Shown here piece after piece: positions 1 to 5,070 of a DNA stretch of 6,318 bases. The notes under the pieces were generated by a model that saw only the letters and a list, made by a program, of their open reading frames with translations, did not search any database and was not told the origin of the DNA. Each line of letters begins with the position of its first letter. Position 1 is the stretch's first letter. The position numbers and the translations under genes are program-made. Origin of the DNA: Candidatus Egerieicola pullicola (lineage in GTDB: Bacteria; Bacillota; Clostridia; Oscillospirales; Ruminococcaceae); contig DVGY01000020.1 of NCBI GenBank assembly GCA_018712465.1, positions 1-6,318 of the forward strand, written 5' to 3'.

Positions 1-1526
1 CTGCGCAGGGCGGCGTCGGTGGCGTAGTCCAAAGCAGAAGCAGAGTCGTCCAGAATCAAAATTTCCGGCTTTTTCACCAAAGCCCGGGCGATGGTCAGTC
101 TCTGACGCTGGCCGCCGGAGAGGTTCTGTCCTCCCTGCTCCACCTTTTCTTCCAGGCCCAGGGGCTTATTTTTCACCACATCCTCCGCCTGGGCTAATTT
201 TAAAGCTTCCCAGATCAAATCTTCCCGGGCGTGGGGAGCGCCCCACTCCAGGTTTTCCCGGATGGTGCCGCTGAACAGCACCGCCTTTTGGGGAACAATC
301 CCAATGCGCCGGCGAAGGTCCGCGGAATTTTGTTCTCTCACATCCACTCCATCTACCAGCACTTTCCCCTGGGTGACGTCGTAAAACCGGGGAATCAGGC
401 TGATGAGGCTGGTTTTGCCGGAACCGGTTCCGCCGATGACCCCCACCGTCTGCCCTTTTCCTACTTTAAAAGACAAACCGGTTAGGCTGGCTCCCCCGGC
501 GCCTTGGTAGGTGAGGCTGACATTTTGGAACTCCACCGTGCCCAGCTGCTGAGGGGTTACCGGATGCTGAGGCTGTTCCATATCCTGGGGCACTTCCAGC
601 ATATCCGCCACCCGGTTTGCGCAAGCCAGCGCCTTGGAGATGGTGACGATCAGGTTGGCCAGTTTTACCAGCTCCACCAAAATCTGGTTCATGTAGTTGA
701 CCAAGGCAATGATCTGGCCCTGAGTCAATGCCCCAGCGTCAATTTGAATGCCGCCTACATACAGCAGCACCACAATGGCCAGGTTGATTAAGCCGTAGGT
801 CAAGGGATTCATCAACCCCGCAATCCGTCCCACGGCGATCTGCATTTTAGTGAGGTGTTGGTTTTCCCCGTCAAACCGGGCCTGCTGATCCGGTTCCTTG
901 TTGAACGCCCGAATCACCCGCACCCCGGTGAGATTTTCCCGGACAATGGACAGCACTTGGTCCAGTCCTCCCTGCACCTTTTTGTACCGGGGCATGGTGA
1001 GGTACAAAATTCCCAGTACCACCACGCCCAGCAGGGGAATTACCCCGGCAAAGATCAAAGCGGTTTTCCAGTCGATGAAAAAGGCCAGGATCATGGCCCC
1101 GAACACCACAAAGGGAGAGCGCATAAACAGCCGCAAAAACATATTCACTCCGTTTTGCACCTGGTTGATGTCGCTGGTCATCCGGGTAATGAGGGTGGGG
1201 GCGCCTTGTGTGTCCAGCTGGGTGTAACTCAACCCCTGGATCCGGGCAAACAGCGCCTGACGCAGCCGTCCGGAAAAGCCCACCGCTGCCCGGGCCGCAA
1301 AATACTGGGCCACAATAGAGCAGGTCAGCCCTACCAGCGCCAGCACAATCAGTACCACGCACATTATCATCACATAGCTGACGTCCTGGTTCGCGATGCC
1401 GGTGTCGATAATATCCGCTGTGACCAAAGGCACCAGCAGGTCAAAACATGCCTCCAGACATTTAAACAAGGGCGCCAAAATACACTCTTTTTGGTAACCG
1501 GACAGGAAATGCAACAGTCTTCTCAT
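1..1526 (-). CDS. ABC exporter half-transporter (permease fused to ATPase), 3'-truncated by window edge
   Basis: The first 508 codons are visible; relatives have about 575-580, so only the C-terminal end with the switch histidine is missing. The N-terminal half is an ABC exporter membrane domain with about six hydrophobic segments (roughly residues 16-40, 50-76, 133-155, 157-177, 245-262, 270-295). The ATPase domain follows: aromatic A-loop Y340, Walker A GGTGSGKT at 365-372, Q-loop Q413, signature LSGGQ at 469-473, Walker B ILILD at 489-493 and D-loop SALD at 497-500. The residue after the Walker B aspartate is D494 where the catalytic glutamate is expected. In known heterodimeric exporters (BmrC/BmrD, TM287/TM288) this marks the subunit with the degenerate ATP site, so a partner ABC gene is expected just downstream, beyond the left edge. 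The start is fixed by AAGGAGG (complement of 1533-1539) six bases before ATG. It should export hydrophobic compounds or peptides across the cytoplasmic membrane; the substrate cannot be read from sequence. Confidence 0.95.
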   Translation of the reverse strand, partial: MRRLLHFLSGYQKECILAPLFKCLEACFDLLVPLVTADIIDTGIANQDVSYVMIMCVVLIVLALVGLTCSIVAQYFAARAAVGFSGRLRQALFARIQGLSYTQLDTQGAPTLITRMTSDINQVQNGVNMFLRLFMRSPFVVFGAMILAFFIDWKTALIFAGVIPLLGVVVLGILYLTMPRYKKVQGGLDQVLSIVRENLTGVRVIRAFNKEPDQQARFDGENQHLTKMQIAVGRIAGLMNPLTYGLINLAIVVLLYVGGIQIDAGALTQGQIIALVNYMNQILVELVKLANLIVTISKALACANRVADMLEVPQDMEQPQHPVTPQQLGTVEFQNVSLTYQGAGGASLTGLSFKVGKGQTVGVIGGTGSGKTSLISLIPRFYDVTQGKVLVDGVDVREQNSADLRRRIGIVPQKAVLFSGTIRENLEWGAPHAREDLIWEALKLAQAEDVVKNKPLGLEEKVEQGGQNLSGGQRQRLTIARALVKKPEILILDDSASALDYATDAALR

Positions 1527-1562
1527 AACCTTCCTCCTTGATTACTTCCTTCTCTGGCTTCT

Positions 1563-1591
1563 AGTTTACCCTGTTTGGCCCGGTTTTGCAA
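1563..1591 (-). promoter_or_regulatory. candidate promoter for the ABC exporter gene
   Basis: On the minus strand, TTGCAA (1586-1591) and TAAACT (1563-1568) are separated by 17 bp. Each matches the sigma-A consensus at four of six positions. It lies about 37 bp upstream of the exporter start. It is the best candidate I see in the divergent intergenic region, but it is weak, and a promoter further upstream is possible. Confidence 0.35.
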
Positions 1592-1642
1592 CCAAAAAGG
1601 AAAGAGAAAGTTCAAAGCCTTTGTAAAATTTTCAGTGGATTC

Positions 1643-1671
1643 TTGTCAAACGCCAGGAAAGCTGTTATAAT
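1643..1671 (+). promoter_or_regulatory. sigma-A promoter for the zinc-ribbon/FHA gene
   Basis: TTGTCA (1643-1648), a 17-bp spacer and a perfect TATAAT (1666-1671) form a near-consensus housekeeping promoter. Transcription would begin near 1678, leaving a 5' leader of about 70 nt before the ATG at 1749. I see no convincing operator or riboswitch in that leader. Confidence 0.85.
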
Positions 1672-1748
1672 GAAACTGGTGTATCTTTGGCCAATCCGTC
1701 AGAGATGCAAAAAATACGAACATTAGATTTTGAAAGGAATGAATCATT

Positions 1749-3116
1749 ATGGCATTTTGTACCCATTGCGGCGCAGAAAACCAACCCGGCGCTGCATTTT
1801 GTACCAAGTGCGGTCAACCTATGGCGGCCCAGCCTCAACCGGCTCAACCCGCAGCGCAGCCCGGCCCGAGCGCTCAGCAGCCGGTGCAGCAGCCTGCGTA
1901 CCAGCAGACATACACCGCTCCGGCGGCTCCCCGTCAGCCCATGAAATTAGAGCTGATGAGCCTGATTGCCGGGGGTCTGTTGATCCTGGGAGGATTGCTG
2001 GGGTTGATCTTCACCTGTGTTATGAACCCCTTCTATGACCTGGCTACCGGGTTCGGTATTCTCAACCGTTACGGCGCAGGCAACGCCATCGGCGGCCTCA
2101 GCGTCTGGGCTTCCATTGCCCTGATCTTGGTTTGGATTACTCCCATGCTCTACGGGGCGGCAGAGTTGCTCAACGGCTTGCTGTTCTACAAAAAGAGCCG
2201 GGTCACCGCAACCCTGATGCAGATCGGCAACTACGTCAATCTGGGGGTACTGGCCCACGGATTTTTGGTGAGCTTCATCTATCTGATCTGCGTCATTGTC
2301 TTTATGGTAAGCTACAGCCACGTTCTGGACGGGTCTCCCCTGCCGGCCATGCTGATCCACTGCATCCTGGCACTGCTGCTGTTAGCGGCATTGGTACTGC
2401 TGAGCCTGAAAAATCTCCGGGCTCAAAAACAAGCCGTCTTTTCCTACCATCAGCACCAGATGGGTTACGCCACCGCCCCCATGGACAGCAAGCTGAAAAC
2501 CCAGCCTCTGGCGCTGGGCATTGGCAGCCTGATTTTCGGCATCCTCAGCTTCTTCTTCTGCGGTTTCTGTGATTTAGGCATGGGCTATGCCGTGGCAGCT
2601 TTCATCATGTCCCTGGTGCTGGCAGCCGGTTATTTCTTCGGCTTCCTCTCCTTCAACAGCATCTCCGCTCAGGTTGCGGGACAAAAGGCGCCGGACTACA
2701 AGGCTGCTTTCGATAAAATGATGCAGCAAAACGCCAACAAGTACGTACCCACCGCTGCTCCGGCACAGGAAGCCCAGTCTCCTGTACAGGCCGCACAACC
2801 GGCGCAGGCTGCTCCTCAAGCAGAAGCGCAGGGATTTGTCCGCACCGCTGCCGGTGTCCGCTATCCTGTAGGAGGACAGGAAATCCGGTTGGGCTCCGAT
2901 CCCGCCCAGTCCGGCGTGCAGCTGTCCGATCCCACCGGACGGATCAGCCCGGTACACTGCGGCATCCGTTTTGAAAAGAATCAGTACCTGCTGGTAGATT
3001 ACTCCGCCACCGGTACCGTGGTCAACGGGATGCGGCTGACACAGGGCCAGCCCACCTACGCTCTGCCTGGCTCCACGGTTGTGCTGGGCGAAAGCGTCAC
3101 CCTTACCCTGGAATAA
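1749..3116 (+). CDS. zinc-ribbon, polytopic membrane and FHA domain protein
   Basis: This 455-residue protein has three parts. Residues 4-21 are a zinc ribbon with two CxxC knuckles (C4, C7, C18, C21). After a Pro/Gln/Ala-rich linker (about 23-65), the middle holds about six hydrophobic segments (roughly 70-90, 117-137, 158-190, 197-220, 253-275, 277-302). A second Ala/Gln/Pro-rich linker (about 334-361) leads to a C-terminal FHA domain (about 378-455) with the SxxH motif (S400, H403), a GT pair (422-423) and N426-G427. FHA domains usually bind phosphothreonine, but the Arg of the usual GR motif is S383 here and the Asn of NGT is T421, so binding may be altered or lost. Ribbon and FHA domain are both probably cytoplasmic. 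ATG follows AAAGGA (1733-1738), and the gene appears monocistronic between its promoter and terminator. I know no named function. A scaffold or sensor role linked to Ser/Thr kinase signalling or envelope processes is only inference; no kinase or phosphatase gene is in the window. Confidence 0.93.
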   Translation: MAFCTHCGAENQPGAAFCTKCGQPMAAQPQPAQPAAQPGPSAQQPVQQPAYQQTYTAPAAPRQPMKLELMSLIAGGLLILGGLLGLIFTCVMNPFYDLATGFGILNRYGAGNAIGGLSVWASIALILVWITPMLYGAAELLNGLLFYKKSRVTATLMQIGNYVNLGVLAHGFLVSFIYLICVIVFMVSYSHVLDGSPLPAMLIHCILALLLLAALVLLSLKNLRAQKQAVFSYHQHQMGYATAPMDSKLKTQPLALGIGSLIFGILSFFFCGFCDLGMGYAVAAFIMSLVLAAGYFFGFLSFNSISAQVAGQKAPDYKAAFDKMMQQNANKYVPTAAPAQEAQSPVQAAQPAQAAPQAEAQGFVRTAAGVRYPVGGQEIRLGSDPAQSGVQLSDPTGRISPVHCGIRFEKNQYLLVDYSATGTVVNGMRLTQGQPTYALPGSTVVLGESVTLTLE

Positions 3117-3153
3117 ACCCATAAACTTTGCAGATCAGTGAAGTTTAAAAATG

Positions 3154-3190
3154 AACCCGCTGGAAAAAAAATCCGGCGGGTTTTTCTATT
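3154..3190 (+). terminator. intrinsic terminator of the zinc-ribbon/FHA gene
   Basis: A 10-bp stem (3154-3163 with 3173-3182, one G-U wobble) encloses an A-rich 9-nt loop and runs into a T-rich tail (TTT C TA TTTT). It starts 37 bp after the stop codon and ends 20 bp before the next promoter, so it separates this gene from rubrerythrin. Confidence 0.88.
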
Positions 3191-3209
3191 TTCTGCAACA
3201 GATTTTTCA

Positions 3210-3239
3210 TTGACAAATTCCCGGTTTTCTAGGTATAAT
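3210..3239 (+). promoter_or_regulatory. sigma-A promoter of rubrerythrin
   Basis: A perfect TTGACA (3210-3215) and a perfect TATAAT (3234-3239) are separated by 18 bp. Transcription is expected to start near 3246. The promoter is near-ideal, which fits a highly expressed oxidative-stress protein. I looked for a PerR-type palindrome overlapping it and found no convincing one. Confidence 0.9.
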
Positions 3240-3274
3240 AAGGGTAAATTAGCACAAACTATTTCCAGTTTCCC

Positions 3275-3292
3275 GGGACAACCCCCTGTCCC
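3275..3292 (+). other. small hairpin in the rubrerythrin 5' leader
   Basis: GGGACA (3275-3280) pairs perfectly with TGTCCC (3287-3292) around the loop ACCCCC. It sits in the untranslated leader, 10 nt before the Shine-Dalgarno. It leaves the ribosome binding site open, so an mRNA-stabilising or ribosome-access role is more likely than repression. It has no T-tract and is not a terminator. Confidence 0.5.
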
Positions 3293-3302
3293 TCGACAAT
3301 TG

Positions 3303-3310
3303 AAAGGAGG
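3303..3310 (+). promoter_or_regulatory. ribosome binding site that fixes the rubrerythrin start
   Basis: AAAGGAGG lies seven bases before ATG 3318. The reading frame is open upstream to an ATG at 3138, but that longer version would run through the preceding terminator and this gene's own promoter, so 3318 is the real start. Confidence 0.9.
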
Positions 3311-3317
3311 AACCCCC

Positions 3318-3860
3318 ATGCCTGAATTGAAAGGAAGCAAAACCGAAGCCAACCTGCTGGCCGCCTTTGCCGGTGAAAGCCAGGCCAACACCAAGTACCG
3401 TTACTACGCCTCCAAGGCCAAAAAAGACGGTTACGTCCAGATCGGCAAGCTCTTTGAAGAAACCGCCGACAACGAAAAGGAACACGCCAAGATCTGGTTC
3501 AAGCTGCTCCACGGTGGAGAAATGCCCGGCACCATGGACAACTTGAAGGACGCTGCTGCCGGGGAAAACTACGAATGGACCGACATGTATGCCGGCTTTG
3601 CCAAAACCGCCAAAGAAGAGGGCTTTGACCACATTGCCTACTTGTTTGAACAGGTCGCCAAAATTGAAAAAGAACACGAAGAGCGCTACCGCAAATTGCT
3701 GGCCAACATTGAAAATGGCCTGGTGTTCTCTCGGGACGGAGATCAAATCTGGCAGTGCTCCAACTGCGGCCACATTGTCATCGGCAAAAAAGCCCCGGAA
3801 GTCTGCCCGGTCTGTGCCCATCCCCAGTCCTACTTCCAGATCAAGGCAGAAAATTACTAA
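3318..3860 (+). CDS. rbr: rubrerythrin (diiron peroxidase with C-terminal rubredoxin domain)
   Basis: This is a complete 180-residue rubrerythrin, close to the family's usual length of about 190. Residues 1-135 form the ferritin-like four-helix diiron domain; the expected iron ligands are all present: E20, E53 and H56 (ExxH), E83 and E86 (GENYEWT), E117 and H120 (ExxH). Residues 145-175 are a rubredoxin-type Fe(SCys)4 domain with C147/C150 and C163/C166, ending in the typical HPQSYFQIK-like strand. Rubrerythrins act in the cytoplasm of anaerobes and reduce hydrogen peroxide to water with electrons passed through the rubredoxin centre, usually from NAD(P)H via a partner reductase. No reductase, rubredoxin or superoxide reductase gene lies nearby. 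The gene is a monocistronic unit between a consensus promoter and a strong terminator. The symbol is a family-level name. Confidence 0.97.
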   Translation: MPELKGSKTEANLLAAFAGESQANTKYRYYASKAKKDGYVQIGKLFEETADNEKEHAKIWFKLLHGGEMPGTMDNLKDAAAGENYEWTDMYAGFAKTAKEEGFDHIAYLFEQVAKIEKEHEERYRKLLANIENGLVFSRDGDQIWQCSNCGHIVIGKKAPEVCPVCAHPQSYFQIKAENY

Positions 3861-3900
3861 TTTGCCCACATCGTTTTCGTTTCATTTTGATTCTCCTTTT

Positions 3901-3938
3901 TCCGGCTGTCCATCTCGGTGGGCGGCCGGACCTTTTTT
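3901..3938 (+). terminator. strong intrinsic terminator after rubrerythrin
   Basis: A 12-bp stem (3901-3912 with 3919-3930, two G-U wobbles) closes a 6-nt loop TCTCGG. Two bases later comes a run of six T (3933-3938). It lies 40 bp after the rubrerythrin stop and isolates that gene from the riboswitch unit downstream. Confidence 0.92.
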
Positions 3939-3967
3939 CCCACATTGCAGAGCCCTTAACCCAAAGG

Positions 3968-3996
3968 TTGCCTTTTTTCCTTCTCTGTGGTATAGT
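3968..3996 (+). promoter_or_regulatory. promoter of the preQ1 riboswitch/queT unit
   Basis: TTGCCT (3968-3973), a 17-bp spacer and TATAGT (3991-3996), with TGG immediately before the -10 giving an extended -10 element. Transcription would start around 4003, placing the riboswitch aptamer about 15 nt into the transcript. Confidence 0.78.
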
Positions 3997-4018
3997 AGAA
4001 ATGCTGTGTGTTCGCAGC

Positions 4019-4056
4019 GGTCAGTCGCAACCTCCTGACCTTAAAAAACACTACGA
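4019..4056 (+). promoter_or_regulatory. preQ1-I riboswitch aptamer
   Basis: The compact class I preQ1 layout is present. Stem P1 GGTCAG (4019-4024) pairs perfectly with CTGACC (4035-4040) around a 10-nt loop, TCGCAACCTC (4025-4034), followed by an A-rich tail TTAAAAAAC (4041-4049). The loop length, its start TCGCA and its last base C4034 align with the Thermoanaerobacter tengcongensis aptamer, where the C at that position pairs with preQ1. The poly-A tail resembles that of the Bacillus subtilis queC aptamer. A short pseudoknot P2 is possible between TCG (4025-4027) and CGA (4054-4056). This pseudoknot is my own pairing and is the least certain part. The Shine-Dalgarno of queT begins two bases after it and no T-tract intervenes, so translational repression on preQ1 binding is the likely mechanism. 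The downstream QueT gene independently supports the call. Confidence 0.82.
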
Positions 4057-4069
4057 AAGAAGGATACCT

Positions 4070-4621
4070 ATGTCCAAAACCTATTCCAAAACGGCGGCCA
4101 TTACCAAAACCGCTCTGATCGCTGCCCTGTACGTGGTGCTGACTTTGGTGTTTGCCCCCATTGCCTTCAGCACGGTGCAGTTTCGGGTCAGCGAAATTTT
4201 AACGGTACTGCCGGTGTTTACCGGCCTGGCGGTGCCGGGACTGAGCATCGGCTGCTGCCTGTCCAACCTGCTGGGCGTGCTGCTGGGCACCAACCCCACC
4301 GGCCTCATCGACGCCGTGTTCGGCACCCTGGCCACCCTGCTGGCAGCCATCTGCACCTACTACGTGGGAAAACTTCCCGCCAAACTGCCCAAGTATATCC
4401 TGGCTCCCCTGTTCCCGGTACTGTTCAACGCCGTGATCGTGGGAATGGAGCTGACCTTCGTCTTTGGAGGCGAAGGGAGCTTTTGGGAAATCTTCCTGTT
4501 CCAGGGCATTTCCGTGGGCATCGGCGAAGCGGTGGTCTGCTACGTGGGAGGATGCCTGCTGATGACCGCTCTCTACACCAAGAACGTGTATAAACGGATC
4601 TTTGCGGTGGACCGGATGTAA
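4070..4621 (+). CDS. queT: QueT-family queuosine-precursor ECF transporter S component
   Basis: This 183-residue, highly hydrophobic protein matches the QueT family (COG4708). QueT proteins are substrate-binding S components of energy-coupling factor transporters that take up a queuosine precursor (preQ1 or queuine) for tRNA wobble-base modification. Family-like motifs are VQFRVSEILTVLP (36-48), SNLLG (65-69), FNAVIVGMEL (119-128) and GEAVVCY (152-158). Five to six membrane segments are visible (about 11-34, 43-73, 79-100, 110-130, 140-168). An S component works with the shared EcfA/A'/T module, which is not in the window and is normally encoded elsewhere. The start is ATG 4070, preceded by AGAAGGA (4058-4064). 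A preQ1-I aptamer occupies the leader, so import should be shut off when preQ1 is plentiful. It is flanked by its own promoter and has no clear intrinsic terminator. Family identity is secure; the precise substrate (preQ0, preQ1 or queuine) cannot be told. Confidence 0.93.
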   Translation: MSKTYSKTAAITKTALIAALYVVLTLVFAPIAFSTVQFRVSEILTVLPVFTGLAVPGLSIGCCLSNLLGVLLGTNPTGLIDAVFGTLATLLAAICTYYVGKLPAKLPKYILAPLFPVLFNAVIVGMELTFVFGGEGSFWEIFLFQGISVGIGEAVVCYVGGCLLMTALYTKNVYKRIFAVDRM

Positions 4622-4623
4622 GT

Positions 4624-4654
4624 GCCGGCTTTCGGGCTTTCCCCCTTTGCCGGC
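4624..4654 (+). other. GCCGGC inverted repeat after queT
   Basis: Two copies of the self-complementary hexamer GCCGGC (4624-4629 and 4649-4654) can pair with each other, with a possible inner GGG/CCC helix. No T-tract follows, so this is not a canonical intrinsic terminator. It starts two bases after the queT stop and may act as a 3' stabilising hairpin or a weak pause. The next promoter begins 11 bp later. Confidence 0.35.
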
Positions 4655-4664
4655 CAAACAGCTC

Positions 4665-4693
4665 TTGCCAGAAGCTGTGGAATTTGATATAAT
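4665..4693 (+). promoter_or_regulatory. sigma-A promoter of the leader/microprotein unit
   Basis: TTGCCA (4665-4670), a spacer of exactly 17 bp and a perfect TATAAT (4688-4693). Transcription should begin near 4700, giving a leader of about 137 nt before the ATG at 4837. Confidence 0.83.
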
Positions 4694-4699
4694 AAAGGC

Positions 4700-4836
4700 A
4701 TATGAAGCCAATGCCTACAATTCCCTTTTGCTTGACTATCTGACAAGCAGGTTTTGCCTGCCGGCAAGATTAAGGGAAATCAAGACGGTGTGATTTCAAG
4801 GGGACAATAAGCCCAAGCGAAAGGAGACTCAGCTCC
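4700..4836 (+). other. hairpin-rich 5' leader, possible cis-regulatory RNA
   Basis: Several pairings can be seen. GGCAT (4698-4702) pairs with ATGCC (4711-4715). TTCCCTT (4721-4727) with AAGGGAA (4772-4778) can close a branched unit holding GCTTG/CAAGC (4730-4734, 4744-4748) and CAGG/CCTG (4749-4751 region with 4757-4760); TTGCC/GGCAA (4754-4758, 4763-4767) is an alternative to the second arm. GAAATCA (4776-4782) pairs perfectly with TGATTTC (4791-4797) and competes with the closing stem. GGAG of the Shine-Dalgarno (4823-4826) can pair with CTCC (4833-4836). Mutually exclusive stems before a start codon suggest a switch, but I do not recognise any known riboswitch class. A 13-codon open frame (4702-4743) is also present. 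Function unknown; the pairings are by eye. Confidence 0.45.
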
Positions 4837-4992
4837 ATGAAAACTTTCATCAAACTGGTGGGAATCGTGGCAGGTGGGATACTGTTGTTCAAAGGAATCC
4901 AGGTTGCGGTGGATTACCTGGTATCTACCTACTCCGCCCGGTATGTCCGCAGTGAAGTGGACGGGCTCAACGATTACCATTCTCAGATTTGA
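4837..4992 (+). CDS. 51-residue membrane microprotein, hypothetical
   Basis: A short gene of 51 codons with good signals: AAAGGAGA (4820-4827) nine bases before ATG, its own promoter upstream and an intrinsic terminator nine bases after the TGA. Residues 4-28 are mostly hydrophobic with a glycine-rich core (VGIVAGGILLF at 8-18) and could form one membrane segment, interrupted by K19 and D26. The C-terminal part (32-51) is polar, with YSARYVRSEVDGLNDY at 32-47. There is no signal-peptidase site, cysteine or metal-binding motif. I do not recognise the family. It could be a small membrane regulator, a toxin-like peptide or an accessory of the downstream dehydrogenase; nothing in the sequence decides between these. 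Expression signals make a real gene more likely than chance. Confidence 0.72.
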   Translation: MKTFIKLVGIVAGGILLFKGIQVAVDYLVSTYSARYVRSEVDGLNDYHSQI

Positions 4993-5000
4993 CCCAAGAG

Positions 5001-5027
5001 GCGGCCGCAGTTGCGGCTGCTTTTTTT
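5001..5027 (+). terminator. intrinsic terminator after the microprotein gene
   Basis: GCGGCCGC (5001-5008) pairs with GCGGCTGC (5013-5020) around the tetraloop AGTT, with one G-U wobble, and seven T follow (5021-5027). It should end most transcripts from the 4688 promoter. Because no good promoter is seen between here and the dehydrogenase gene, partial readthrough may feed the downstream genes. Confidence 0.93.
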
Positions 5028-5055
5028 CTACCATTTTCTTTTTTCTTGTCCATGT

Positions 5056-5062
5056 AAGGAGG
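5056..5062 (+). promoter_or_regulatory. ribosome binding site that fixes the dehydrogenase start
   Basis: AAGGAGG stands eight bases before ATG 5071. The frame is open further upstream to an ATG at 5011, but that start lies inside the terminator stem and lacks a ribosome binding site. Starting at 5071 also puts the Rossmann motif at the expected position near the N-terminus. Confidence 0.9.
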
Positions 5063-5070
5063 TTTTTCCT

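Noticed and set aside
855..1541. Long plus-strand open frame opposite the ABC exporter gene
   Set aside because: It is a codon-bias shadow: the minus strand encodes all ABC exporter motifs across the same bases, and the plus-strand product has no recognisable domain and no ribosome binding site.
3234..3262. PerR-like operator at the rubrerythrin promoter
   Set aside because: The AT-rich sequence after the -10 only loosely resembles a PerR box, and the two half-sites do not form a convincing inverted repeat.
3249..3869. 206-codon minus-strand open frame opposite rubrerythrin
   Set aside because: The plus strand carries every rubrerythrin ligand with promoter and ribosome binding site. The antisense frame has a repetitive Gly/Phe/Val composition expected of a reverse translation of the real gene.
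4624..4660. Intrinsic terminator for queT
   Set aside because: The paired GCCGGC copies could form a stem, but the loop is about 19 nt and no T-tract follows, so I list it only as an inverted repeat.
4700..4800. tRNA or known riboswitch in the microprotein leader
   Set aside because: There is no T-loop GGTTCRANNCC, no cloverleaf, and none of the conserved cores of T-box, TPP, SAM, c-di-GMP, ZTP, THF or cobalamin riboswitches that I checked by eye.
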